Positions 1 through 6,417 of a stretch of 10,408 nt of DNA are shown here, one piece after another. Under the pieces are notes generated by a model. It saw only the letters and a program-made list of their open reading frames with translations, did no database searches and was not told where the DNA came from. The stretch covers positions 1 through 10,408 of the forward strand of contig JALVKZ010000187.1 of NCBI GenBank assembly GCA_027033675.1, written 5' to 3'. The stretch's first letter is position 1; the number at the start of each line of letters is the position of its first letter. Position numbers and translations under genes: made by a program. This DNA comes from Pyrodictiaceae archaeon. GTDB taxonomy: Archaea; Thermoproteota; Thermoprotei_A; Sulfolobales; Pyrodictiaceae.

Positions 1-976
1 CCTTAACTCTCCTCAGCACACCTATGAGCCCTTCAGGCTCCAATACGACGAAGAACGCTATGAGACCCCCGAGCACAATGTACTTCATCGCAGCATTGGC
101 CGCAAATGCCCCCGCTAACAGGCTCCAGCCAGTATGTATCGTTAATGCCCCAAGCAGGCTCCCCCACACAAGCCTCCCAGGGCCACCTACGAGAACCATT
201 GCCAGATACTCTATGGATGTATCCAGCGTGAAGGCATCCCAGCCAATACTTGGATTGGCAAGCACATAGAGACCGCCAGCGAGCCCGGCATAGAGGCTCC
301 CAAGGACGAAGGCAAGCGCCTTAGTACGAGCAACGCTTATCCCTACAACACTCGCCGAGACATCATTATCCCTTACCGCCTTCATTGCGCGCCCAACACT
401 GCTACGCCCAATATTGGCTGTAAGCAATGCCGCAGCAGCTGTAACTCCTAGCACCAAGTAGTATAGCGCTAACCCCCTGCCCAGATACATGCCAGCAACC
501 ATCTTCGTGCTACGCGGTATACTGATCCCTTGGCCAGGGTCTATCCATGTCTTGAACACGTACTCTAGTATCGCTTGTGCAGCTATACTGGCCATGGCGA
601 GATAGTAGCCCTTCAGCCTAAACGATGGAAGCCCTAACACGAAGCCAACAGCAGCAGCCATAAAGGCTCCTAGAGGGATAGCGACGAGCACGTTCACTCC
701 GTGAAGCGCTAAGTGAGCAACAGTATATGCTCCAACACCCATCAAAGCTCCTTGGGCAAGCGATATTTGGCCAGCAAGACCAGTAACGATGTTTAGACCC
801 ATGGCTCCCGTGAAGAACACTAGCAGAGCTATAGCTTGATCAACTCCGTAGCTCCCTAGCATAAATGGTAATAGGAGCGCTATAGCTAGCCCAGCTACCA
901 GAGACACCTTGTGCAAGGGATAGCGTAGCAGAGCCATGTCCTCGAGATATGTTTCCTTAAACACTCCAGCAGGCAT
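1..976 (-). CDS. livM: HAAT-family ABC transporter permease, LivM-like (3' end cut by window)
   Basis: This is an inner-membrane permease of a branched-chain-amino-acid-type (HAAT) ABC importer. It would pair with the LivH-like permease encoded 19 nt upstream. I translated 325 codons by hand from the ATG at 976 without meeting a stop, and the reading frame runs off the left edge. The protein is a string of hydrophobic segments. Recognisable LivM features are the block around residues 60-84 (GLNIVTGLAGQISLAQG, then GVGAY) and the ATPase-contacting loop at about 190-215 (GRAMKAVRDND, then VVGISV). Near the cut end are AGLAGGLY and VGGPG. The SD GGGGGTG at 984-990 lies 7 nt before the ATG. It belongs to the livG operon. 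The family carries hydrophobic amino acids, urea, amides and some organic acids; the neighbouring ligase makes a carboxylate more likely here (inference). The end of the gene is not visible. Confidence 0.94.
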   Translation of the reverse strand, partial: MPAGVFKETYLEDMALLRYPLHKVSLVAGLAIALLLPFMLGSYGVDQAIALLVFFTGAMGLNIVTGLAGQISLAQGALMGVGAYTVAHLALHGVNVLVAIPLGAFMAAAVGFVLGLPSFRLKGYYLAMASIAAQAILEYVFKTWIDPGQGISIPRSTKMVAGMYLGRGLALYYLVLGVTAAAALLTANIGRSSVGRAMKAVRDNDVSASVVGISVARTKALAFVLGSLYAGLAGGLYVLANPSIGWDAFTLDTSIEYLAMVLVGGPGRLVWGSLLGALTIHTGWSLLAGAFAANAAMKYIVLGGLIAFFVVLEPEGLIGVLRRVK

Positions 977-995
977 CTCCCTACACCCCCATGAC

Positions 996-1880
996 TTATA
1001 GTCTCTCGATTCTCTCGGTCCCGAAGAAGCCATACGGCTTGAACAACAATACTACAAGCATCACTATGAAGGCGGCTACTTCGCCGAAGCCAGGCAAATA
1101 GTTGTGGAGAAAGTAGTCCCCGAACTGCTCCGTAAAGCTCAGCGCAAAACCACCAACAACTACACCAGCAATACTATCTAGCCCGGCTAGCAGGCTAGCA
1201 GCAAGAGCCTTCAACGCATAACTATCTATACCCGGGCTTACGCCAGCCTTAATACCGAAAGCTAGCCCACCAAGAGCCCCTAGTAGCCCGGCAAACCCCC
1301 AGCTCAGAGCAGTTAGCCTACGAACCGGTAGCCCATAGCCAGCAGCGCCGTATGGGTTCTCAGCAACAGCCCTCATAGCTACTCCTAGACGAGTAAACCT
1401 ATGAACACCGATAACTAGGCCAAGGGAAACAAGTGCTACTACTAAAGCAGCTATATCCGAGCCCGTAAGCACTACCCCGCCAATGCGATAAATAGAGCTA
1501 AAGTCTCCTAGGCCGCCGCCGCTCCAATAATCCCCCGTAGCCTCTATCGCTACTCCTCTCAATAAATAAAACACGCCTAGAGTAGCAGCGATGAGGGCGA
1601 CGGGAGGCCTCCCGAGTAGGGGTCTTGCTACTCCACGTTCCAAGAGAATCCCCGTAACAAAGCCTATAGCTGAAGCAACTAGCACTGCTAGGAAGAAGCC
1701 AAAACCATGCATACTAACTACGAGCGCTGCATAAGCCGCTACGAGCGCTATCTCTGGGTGAGCAAGGTTAATCGACTTACTAACCCTATAAACAAGGTTG
1801 AAGCCAAGGGCTACCACAGAGTACAGTATACCCATCACTACTGACTCCTTAACCAACATACCCGCTATGGCGACATTCAT
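996..1880 (-). CDS. livH: HAAT-family ABC transporter permease, LivH-like
   Basis: This is the second membrane permease of the importer, 294 aa from the ATG at 1880. The frame also permits a GTG start at 1892 (298 aa). That GTG lies inside a strong SD (GAGGTGG, 1889-1895), which is spaced correctly for the ATG, so I prefer the ATG. The following positions are numbered from the GTG. LivH hallmarks are the N-terminal ALGFNLVYRVSKSINLAH (28-45), the coupling loop RLGVAMRAVAENP (168-180) followed by GYGLPVRRL, the LAGLDSIAGVVVGG segment (235-248), and the C-terminal KPYGFFG. The usual INFAHG(D/E) signature reads INLAHPE here, so the glycine is replaced by proline. Length is normal for the family. 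It follows the acyl-CoA ligase by about 90 nt, the only loose junction in the operon. Substrate is not deducible from the permease alone. Confidence 0.94.
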   Translation of the reverse strand: MNVAIAGMLVKESVVMGILYSVVALGFNLVYRVSKSINLAHPEIALVAAYAALVVSMHGFGFFLAVLVASAIGFVTGILLERGVARPLLGRPPVALIAATLGVFYLLRGVAIEATGDYWSGGGLGDFSSIYRIGGVVLTGSDIAALVVALVSLGLVIGVHRFTRLGVAMRAVAENPYGAAGYGLPVRRLTALSWGFAGLLGALGGLAFGIKAGVSPGIDSYALKALAASLLAGLDSIAGVVVGGFALSFTEQFGDYFLHNYLPGFGEVAAFIVMLVVLLFKPYGFFGTERIERL

Positions 1881-1888
1881 TCCGTGAA

Positions 1889-1895
1889 CCACCTC
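1889..1895 (-). promoter_or_regulatory. Shine-Dalgarno site deciding the livH start
   Basis: GAGGTGG on the minus strand lies 8 nt before the ATG at 1880 and overlaps the alternative GTG at 1892. A start codon cannot use an SD that contains it, so this site favours the ATG and removes four residues (MVHG) from the longest reading. Confidence 0.65.
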
Positions 1896-1950
1896 TACTC
1901 ACATGCATGGAGCGAGCTAAGCACAGCAAGCAATACACCCGCTCAGCCAG

Positions 1951-1965
1951 AAAGAAAGAACAAGG
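1951..1965 (-). terminator. T-rich tract after the ligase gene, possible weak archaeal terminator
   Basis: On the minus strand, shortly after the ligase stop (1970-1972), the sequence reads CCTTGTTCTTTCTTT. Archaeal termination often occurs at T-rich tracts without a hairpin. This one is interrupted by C and G, so at most partial termination is expected before livH. The rest of the 1881-1969 gap shows no convincing TATA box; TGTATTGC near 1934 is only a weak candidate. Confidence 0.22.
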
Positions 1966-1969
1966 AAGC

Positions 1970-3886
1970 CTAGACCGTGATTATGCGCACCTTCCTCTCC
2001 ACAGCTATCCTCCTGCCATCCTCTAGCTTTATCTCGGCACGAACCAGTGCCTCCTCGTCGCCACGATACATAGCCTCTATGAGCCCCCTATACCGCTGCA
2101 CAATAACCCTCCTCCTAAGCTTCCTAGTACGCGTCATCTCGTCGTCATCCGGGTGGAATTCTTTGAAGAGGCTAGCGAAGCGCCTAATCCTCATCTCTTC
2201 TGGCAGTGAGCTGTTTGCTCTCTGAACCTCCATTCTGAGGAGGTCTAGGACCTCTGGCTTCTGGCTAAGATCGCTATAGCTCGTAAACGCTATGCCGCGG
2301 TGCTCAGCCCACCGAGACACCGTGGGATAATCTATGTTCAGTATAGCTACTAGGTACGGCTTGTTCTCGCCTATCACAGCCGCCTCGGCTATATAGGGGC
2401 TAAACTTTAGCTTATTCTGTACTATTTGCGGAGCTACCTTAGCGCCGTTGCTCAGCGTTATAATCTCCTTGGCCCTATCGTGTACGACGAGGTGGCCATC
2501 ACTAGTCAGCTCACCCACGTCGCCGGTATGGAGCCAGCCCTCTGAATCAATAGTCTTCCTCGTCGCCTCGGGGTTGCGGTAATAGCCCTTCATCACAGCA
2601 GGGCTCTTTATGAGAATCTCGCCGCTTTCACTAATTCTTAGCTCTGTCTCGGGAAGGGGCTTGCCAACCGTCTCGGGCCTTACATCGTCATCTGGATGAA
2701 CTACGGCTATGCCGGCTACCTCTGTCTGGCCATAAATCTGCTTCAAGTTAACGCCTAGTGCGTGGAAGTAGAGGAAGTAGTCAGGCCCAAGCATCGCTCC
2801 CCCAGTATAGGCTCTCTTAACTCTCTTCAACCCCTTCTTGTCAAGGATGCTTCGCAGAGCAAGCCAGTACGCTATGTAGCGTAGTATTCTCCAGCCTAAG
2901 TCAGGCTTGGTTCTCCCTGGCCTAAGCCTGGATCGTGCCGCGCGATAACCTATCCAGGTAGCGATGCGATAAGCTAGGCGCTTAACGGGGTCACTATCCC
3001 TTACATCAGCCATAACGTCTCTAGCGATTCTCTCCCATATCCTTGGCGGCGCGAAGAGGAATTGTGGCGCTATCTCTCTGAAATCTCTCCAGAGGGTCTC
3101 CTCACTCTCTGGGAAGTTCACCTTAAACCCTGTCATAAAGTGAAGCGCTATGCTCATCATCTGCTCGCCGACCCATGCAGGTGGCAGGAAAGATACGTAC
3201 TCCCAACTATCCTCCACGGGGTCTAGCTTGTTTAACTGATAAGCCATGGCTAAGAGGTTCTTATGGCTCAGCATAGCTAGCTTAGGCCTGCCCGTGGTAC
3301 CACTAGTAGTGAAGAACCCGGCCACATCGTCTGGGTCTAGGTCCCCTACAAGCTTATTGTAGAGCCCAGGGCTATGTTCATCAACTTCCTTCCCTATCTT
3401 TACTAGATCCCCAAAGGTCATCACTTGGTCTCCGAGCTTCTCGCGGTAGAGGTGGAGCCCCTTAGCCTCATCAACTATGATTTTCTCAACCCGCGTCTTA
3501 TCGATCACTTCTAGTACCCTATCGAGCTGCTCTTGTCCCTCAACAAGCACTATTCTTGCATCACTCTCGCTCAAGACATAGGCCACTTCCTCTGACAAGC
3601 TATCGCGGTATACTCCAACAGTTATCGCGCCAACACTTTGCGCCCCAACCTCATAAATAGGCCACGCTGGCCTATTCCCGGTTATGAACGCTGCCTTATC
3701 CCCCCTACTAATACCTAGGCTATAGAGACCCAGTGCAACCCATCTAACCAGCTCGTAGTACTCTCTCCACGTAAACCGGTTCCATATCCCGTAGCGTTTC
3801 CAGCGAAAAGCAGTAGTCCCTGGCCTCTCTTTAGCCATCCTAGCTAATAGCCAAGGAAAAGTCGTGTGGTATGGCTCCCTGCCCAT
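1970..3886 (-). CDS. AMP-forming long-chain-type acyl-CoA ligase (FadD-like) within the liv operon
   Basis: It activates a carboxylic acid to its CoA thioester through an acyl-adenylate. At 638 aa it has the length of long-chain acyl-CoA synthetases. Core motifs are complete: phosphate-binding loop TTSGTTGRPK (193-202), YGQTE (385-389), TGD (454-456), hinge DRAKE (470-474) and an RTRK motif whose K589 is the likely adenylation lysine. A basic, helix-prone insert at about 285-350 and a C-terminal tail at about 600-638 are usual in this subfamily. The ATG at 3886 is 2 nt after the livG stop, with SD GGGTGG (3893-3898) inside the end of livG, so the two genes are probably translationally coupled. 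No signal peptide is seen, so the protein is cytoplasmic and perhaps membrane-associated. Position between the ATPase and permeases suggests activation of the imported acid (inference). The acyl chain, whether fatty, branched or aryl, cannot be read from the sequence. Confidence 0.93.
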   Translation of the reverse strand: MGREPYHTTFPWLLARMAKERPGTTAFRWKRYGIWNRFTWREYYELVRWVALGLYSLGISRGDKAAFITGNRPAWPIYEVGAQSVGAITVGVYRDSLSEEVAYVLSESDARIVLVEGQEQLDRVLEVIDKTRVEKIIVDEAKGLHLYREKLGDQVMTFGDLVKIGKEVDEHSPGLYNKLVGDLDPDDVAGFFTTSGTTGRPKLAMLSHKNLLAMAYQLNKLDPVEDSWEYVSFLPPAWVGEQMMSIALHFMTGFKVNFPESEETLWRDFREIAPQFLFAPPRIWERIARDVMADVRDSDPVKRLAYRIATWIGYRAARSRLRPGRTKPDLGWRILRYIAYWLALRSILDKKGLKRVKRAYTGGAMLGPDYFLYFHALGVNLKQIYGQTEVAGIAVVHPDDDVRPETVGKPLPETELRISESGEILIKSPAVMKGYYRNPEATRKTIDSEGWLHTGDVGELTSDGHLVVHDRAKEIITLSNGAKVAPQIVQNKLKFSPYIAEAAVIGENKPYLVAILNIDYPTVSRWAEHRGIAFTSYSDLSQKPEVLDLLRMEVQRANSSLPEEMRIRRFASLFKEFHPDDDEMTRTRKLRRRVIVQRYRGLIEAMYRGDEEALVRAEIKLEDGRRIAVERKVRIITV

Positions 3887-3888
3887 GG

Positions 3889-4749
3889 CTAGCCACCCAT
3901 ATATGCCTCTATCACCCTTGGGTTGTGGGCGACTTCGTGGGGTGTTCCATCGGCTATTACCCGGCCATAATCCATGACTATGACCCTGTCACAGAGATCC
4001 ATAACGACCTCGAGGTCGTGCTCTACGAGGACAAAGCTCGTACCCCTTGTCTCGTTGACCTCGATTACCGCTCTAGCGATGTCCTCCTTCTCCTCTCTGC
4101 TAAGCCCAGCCATGGGCTCGTCCATGAGAACTAGCTCGGGCTCCTGGGCAAGAGCCCTGGCAAGGTCAACTCTCTTCTGGACACCCGGTGGAAGACTACC
4201 TACCACATGATAACGGTAGGGATGTAGATCCAGTAGGTCTATGACATGCTCAGCCCTGGCCCGGGCCCACTCCTCCCACTTCCTAACGCTGCGCAGCCAT
4301 AGTGCAGCAGCTACCGTGCTATACCTCCGCCAAGGCTCCAGCCCCGACATTATGTTCTCAAGAACCGTCATAGAGGTGAAGAGCTCGCTGTGCTGAAACG
4401 TCCTCGCTATCCCGAGCCTAACCCTCTCGGCTGGCAAAAGCCTCGTTATATCCCTGCCCTTGAATATTACTCTCCCCCTCTCAGGCTTATAGAACCCAGA
4501 TACCACGTTGAGTAGCGTAGTCTTGCCAGCTCCATTGGGGCCAACAATGCCGAGAATCTCTCCCGGCTTAACAGCGAATCCTACATTATTTACTGCTATG
4601 ACTCCTCCAAACCTAACAACTATATCCTCTATGCGGAGAACATGGTCTAGGCGAGGGAGAGGCCTTGCCCGGTACTCCTCGCTACTACGCCAAAGCACCT
4701 GGTAATCGAAGTTCCTCACCTCCTCGCTACTTTGCCGGGCGGAGAACAA
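3889..4749 (-). CDS. livG: HAAT-family ABC transporter ATPase, LivG-like
   Basis: This is the cytoplasmic ATPase that powers the LivH/LivM permeases. Motifs, numbered from a TTG start at 4749 (286 aa), are Walker A GPNGAGKTT (70-78), Q-loop Q119 in ARTFQH, signature SLPPGVQKR (185-193), Walker B LVLMDEP (206-212) and H-loop H244 in LVEHD. The signature departs from LSGGQ but resembles the LPYGxQKR form I associate with ligase-linked LivG proteins (recollection). The ABC core starts near residue 38, leaving an unusual N-terminal extension of about 37 aa. TTG is the longest start: an in-frame stop lies a short way upstream, and a GGTG motif lies only 4 nt before TTG. GTG at 4698 is a shorter alternative. 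It is the first gene of the operon, about 60 nt after the predicted transcription start. The partner ATPase LivF is not in the window. Confidence 0.93.
   Translation of the reverse strand: MFSARQSSEEVRNFDYQVLWRSSEEYRARPLPRLDHVLRIEDIVVRFGGVIAVNNVGFAVKPGEILGIVGPNGAGKTTLLNVVSGFYKPERGRVIFKGRDITRLLPAERVRLGIARTFQHSELFTSMTVLENIMSGLEPWRRYSTVAAALWLRSVRKWEEWARARAEHVIDLLDLHPYRYHVVGSLPPGVQKRVDLARALAQEPELVLMDEPMAGLSREEKEDIARAVIEVNETRGTSFVLVEHDLEVVMDLCDRVIVMDYGRVIADGTPHEVAHNPRVIEAYMGG
4716..4723 (-). other. Perfect Shine-Dalgarno octamer inside the N-terminal coding region of livG
   Basis: GGAGGTGA is the exact complement of the usual archaeal 16S rRNA 3' tail (UCACCUCC). It sits at codons 9-12 of the longest livG reading. 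No ATG, GTG or TTG lies in frame at 5-10 nt after it; the next in-frame start, GTG at 4698, is 17 nt downstream. It may mark a noncanonical start, a shorter LivG, or be coincidental coding of Glu-Glu-Val. Confidence 0.4.
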
Positions 4750-4813
4750 AACGCACCATCTCGCATACCCCTTGCCCCGCTATTCTCTCACATTTATTGC
4801 AAGCTGTGTACGA

Positions 4814-4823
4814 AAGGAACCCT
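4814..4823. repeat. AAGGAACCCT, copy 1 of a 10-nt repeat
   Basis: This lies between the livG TATA box and its predicted transcription start. An identical copy in the same orientation is at 4971-4980, next to the predicted start of the divergent gene. It is a possible shared operator half-site; no other evidence supports it. Confidence 0.35.
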
Positions 4824-4835
4824 GCCCGACTCGTC

Positions 4836-4848
4836 TATTTATACTTTT
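4836..4848 (-). promoter_or_regulatory. BRE/TATA promoter of the livG-ligase-livHM operon
   Basis: Minus-strand AAAAG followed by TATAAATA (TATA element 4836-4843, BRE-like 4844-4848) is close to the archaeal consensus. A start about 25 nt downstream would fall near 4812, giving a leader of about 60 nt before the TTG at 4749. This is the strongest promoter-like element in the window. Confidence 0.65.
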
Positions 4849-4885
4849 CCCTAAATAGTGGGGCGGATTCACTTTAACACAGCAT

Positions 4886-4903
4886 CACCGAGGTGCACCG
4901 AGG
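4886..4903. repeat. Tandem CACCGAGG repeat with embedded GGTGCACC palindrome
   Basis: CACCGAGG occurs at 4886-4893 and again at 4896-4903, offset by exactly 10 nt, about one helical turn. The junction forms the perfect 8-nt palindrome GGTGCACC (4892-4899). It lies in the roughly 250-nt gap between divergent genes, upstream of both promoters, which suits a regulator-binding site. Function is inferred from position and symmetry only. Confidence 0.4.
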
Positions 4904-4915
4904 CCAGGCACTAAG

Positions 4916-4955
4916 CTAAAATCGCTCCACGCCTCGCTCTAAGCCCATGTATAAC
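4916..4955 (+). promoter_or_regulatory. Candidate TATA elements for the rightward ligase gene
   Basis: There are two candidates. CTAAAAT (4916-4922) would start transcription near 4945. TGTATAAC (4948-4955) would start it near 4977, leaving a leader of about 20 nt before the GTG at 4996. Neither has a good BRE, and I cannot choose firmly between them. The second fits a short archaeal leader better. Confidence 0.33.
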
Positions 4956-4970
4956 TGTCTACCCTCTTGC

Positions 4971-4980
4971 AAGGAACCCT
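4971..4980. repeat. AAGGAACCCT, copy 2 of a 10-nt repeat
   Basis: Identical to 4814-4823. It overlaps the transcription start predicted from the TGTATAAC element and precedes the SD GGTG (4985-4988) of the rightward gene. It may bind the same factor as copy 1. Confidence 0.35.
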
Positions 4981-4995
4981 CATTGGTGCATAGCG

Positions 4996-6417
4996 GTGTC
5001 AGAGAGCTGTGGCTACCCCTCAAGCGTCGTAGATATGGTCTTCTGCTCGGCAAGTAGTAGCAACTCCCTCATAACCGATACGCTGGGTAGCAAGCTCGGC
5101 TACTCGGAGCTAATGAGCAAGGCTAGTAGGGTTGCTAGAATACTCGCTGAGAAACACAAAGCATGGGCTAATACCGTGGCCATAGCCCCTATCAATAGCG
5201 TTGACTTCTTAGTAGCTATAATAGCCTCGTGGATGACAGCCTCGGTTGCAGCAATAATCGACCCGCTTAGCCACAGCATGGACCTAGAGCAGCAATTAAC
5301 CCAGATAAAGCCAAGGCTAGTCATAACCTCGCGCGACTTCGCTACCAGGCACTGCGACGTCGCCGAGAAGACCAGGGCTAGGTGCCTACTCGCGGAGAAG
5401 CTCTTAGAGGAAGCTGGAGCAGGTACTAGCTGGGAGCATTACTATAGGCCCCGTGGATGGGATGACGCCCTCATATACTTCTACGCTGGCATCGCTGGCA
5501 GAACAATGCCCGTCATACATACCCATAGTGGTGTAGCGGCCTCCGCCTACACCGTTATACAGCACTACAACCTAGACAGTGATGACAAGGTACTCGTAGT
5601 CGCGCCGATAAGCCATGCTCTCGGCTTACAGATATCACTACTAGCTGGAGTAGCAGCTGGAGCAGCAATAGGGCTCTATACGCGCACAAAGAGCCTGGAC
5701 CCAAGCCACGCAGCAGCAACAATGAGGGATCTCAACCCCAGCTTGGTTCTAGCTGCTCCAGGGTTCTTCAAGGCCCTGCTCGAGGCAGGGTATAGCGGTA
5801 ACCCGGGTCTACGCTACCCTGTGAGCGCTGGAGCCCCGCTCCCACGGAGCCTCCAGGAGGAGTGGAGGAAGATTACTGGGGTAGAGCTACTACAGCTCTA
5901 CGGCATGACTGAGGCAGCGCCCGTCTCAGCTACTCTCCCTGGCGAAAACCCACTAGGTAGTATCGGTAAGCCTATGCCGGGTATCGAGGTAAGGCTAGAC
6001 AATGGAGGGAATATCGGTGAGCTACTTGTACGCGGCCCTGTGGTTATGAAGGGTTACTCTGAGCCAGAAGAGTCTAGGAGAGCCTTTACACGGGATGGGT
6101 GGCTGAGGACGGGCGACATAATCGAGATTAGGGATGGTTTCCTCTACTTCCGTGGCGTGAAGAAGAGAATGATAAAGTACAAGGGCTATCCCGTCTTCCC
6201 AAGGGATCTTGAACTAGTTCTTGAGCAGCACCCTGCTGTCTCAAAGGCTGTTGTACGCGGCGAGCCCCGCGAAGACGTGGGCCAAATACCGGTTGCAGAG
6301 ATATGGCTTAGGCCAGGGGCTGAGGCATCGGAAAAGGAGCTCCTAGAGTGGGTTAACTCGCGCGTTGCCCCCTATAAGAGGATAAGGAAAATAGTGCTGC
6401 GGAGAGAAGAGGCTTAG
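4996..6417 (+). CDS. AMP-binding acyl-CoA ligase homologue with altered active site
   Basis: A 473-aa member of the ANL (acyl-CoA synthetase/adenylating) superfamily of unknown substrate. The start is GTG with SD GGTG (4985-4988) 7 nt before it. Intact family motifs are YGMTE (302-306), GELLVRGPVVMKGY (341-354), TGD (372-374) and a C-terminal subdomain beginning with KKRMIKYKGY (389-398). The phosphate-binding loop, normally (S/T)SGTTGxPKG, is FYAGIAGRTMPVIHTH (162-177): both threonines and the lysine are replaced (I166, A167, M171), although the register and terminal TH remain. The hinge aspartate appears to be G387. The protein ends PYKRIRKIVLRREEA, where homologues continue to the catalytic LPRTxxGK lysine. 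The frame is otherwise open with normal codon use, so this is not an obvious decaying pseudogene. It may be a ligase with unusual mechanism, a half-reaction enzyme, or a noncatalytic partner. It diverges from the livG operon and overlaps the 3' end of the glutaminase gene by 4 nt. Confidence 0.88.
   Translation: MSESCGYPSSVVDMVFCSASSSNSLITDTLGSKLGYSELMSKASRVARILAEKHKAWANTVAIAPINSVDFLVAIIASWMTASVAAIIDPLSHSMDLEQQLTQIKPRLVITSRDFATRHCDVAEKTRARCLLAEKLLEEAGAGTSWEHYYRPRGWDDALIYFYAGIAGRTMPVIHTHSGVAASAYTVIQHYNLDSDDKVLVVAPISHALGLQISLLAGVAAGAAIGLYTRTKSLDPSHAAATMRDLNPSLVLAAPGFFKALLEAGYSGNPGLRYPVSAGAPLPRSLQEEWRKITGVELLQLYGMTEAAPVSATLPGENPLGSIGKPMPGIEVRLDNGGNIGELLVRGPVVMKGYSEPEESRRAFTRDGWLRTGDIIEIRDGFLYFRGVKKRMIKYKGYPVFPRDLELVLEQHPAVSKAVVRGEPREDVGQIPVAEIWLRPGAEASEKELLEWVNSRVAPYKRIRKIVLRREEA

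Noticed and set aside
24..269. Rightward open frame of 81 codons
   Set aside because: It lies entirely antisense to the livM frame, which has clear permease motifs; no SD or recognisable protein.
1977..2225. Rightward open frame of 82 codons antisense to the operon ligase
   Set aside because: Shadow of a well-conserved C-terminal ligase region; low-complexity Ser/Leu translation and no start signals.
3871..4210. Two overlapping rightward frames antisense to livG
   Set aside because: They mirror the Walker B and signature coding region; the translations resemble no known protein.
1..4749. Urea (Urt) or plain branched-chain amino-acid transporter
   Set aside because: No urease or urt-specific genes are present, and the embedded acyl-CoA ligase points to a carboxylate. 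The amino-acid option cannot be fully excluded without the binding protein.
4508..4877. Rightward frames over the 5' end of livG and the control region
   Set aside because: They run through the livG Walker A codons and its promoter; no SD or recognisable protein was seen.
5100..5324. Leftward 74-codon hydrophobic frame
   Set aside because: Antisense to the rightward ligase; hydrophobicity is explained by complementing Ala/Ser/Ile codons.
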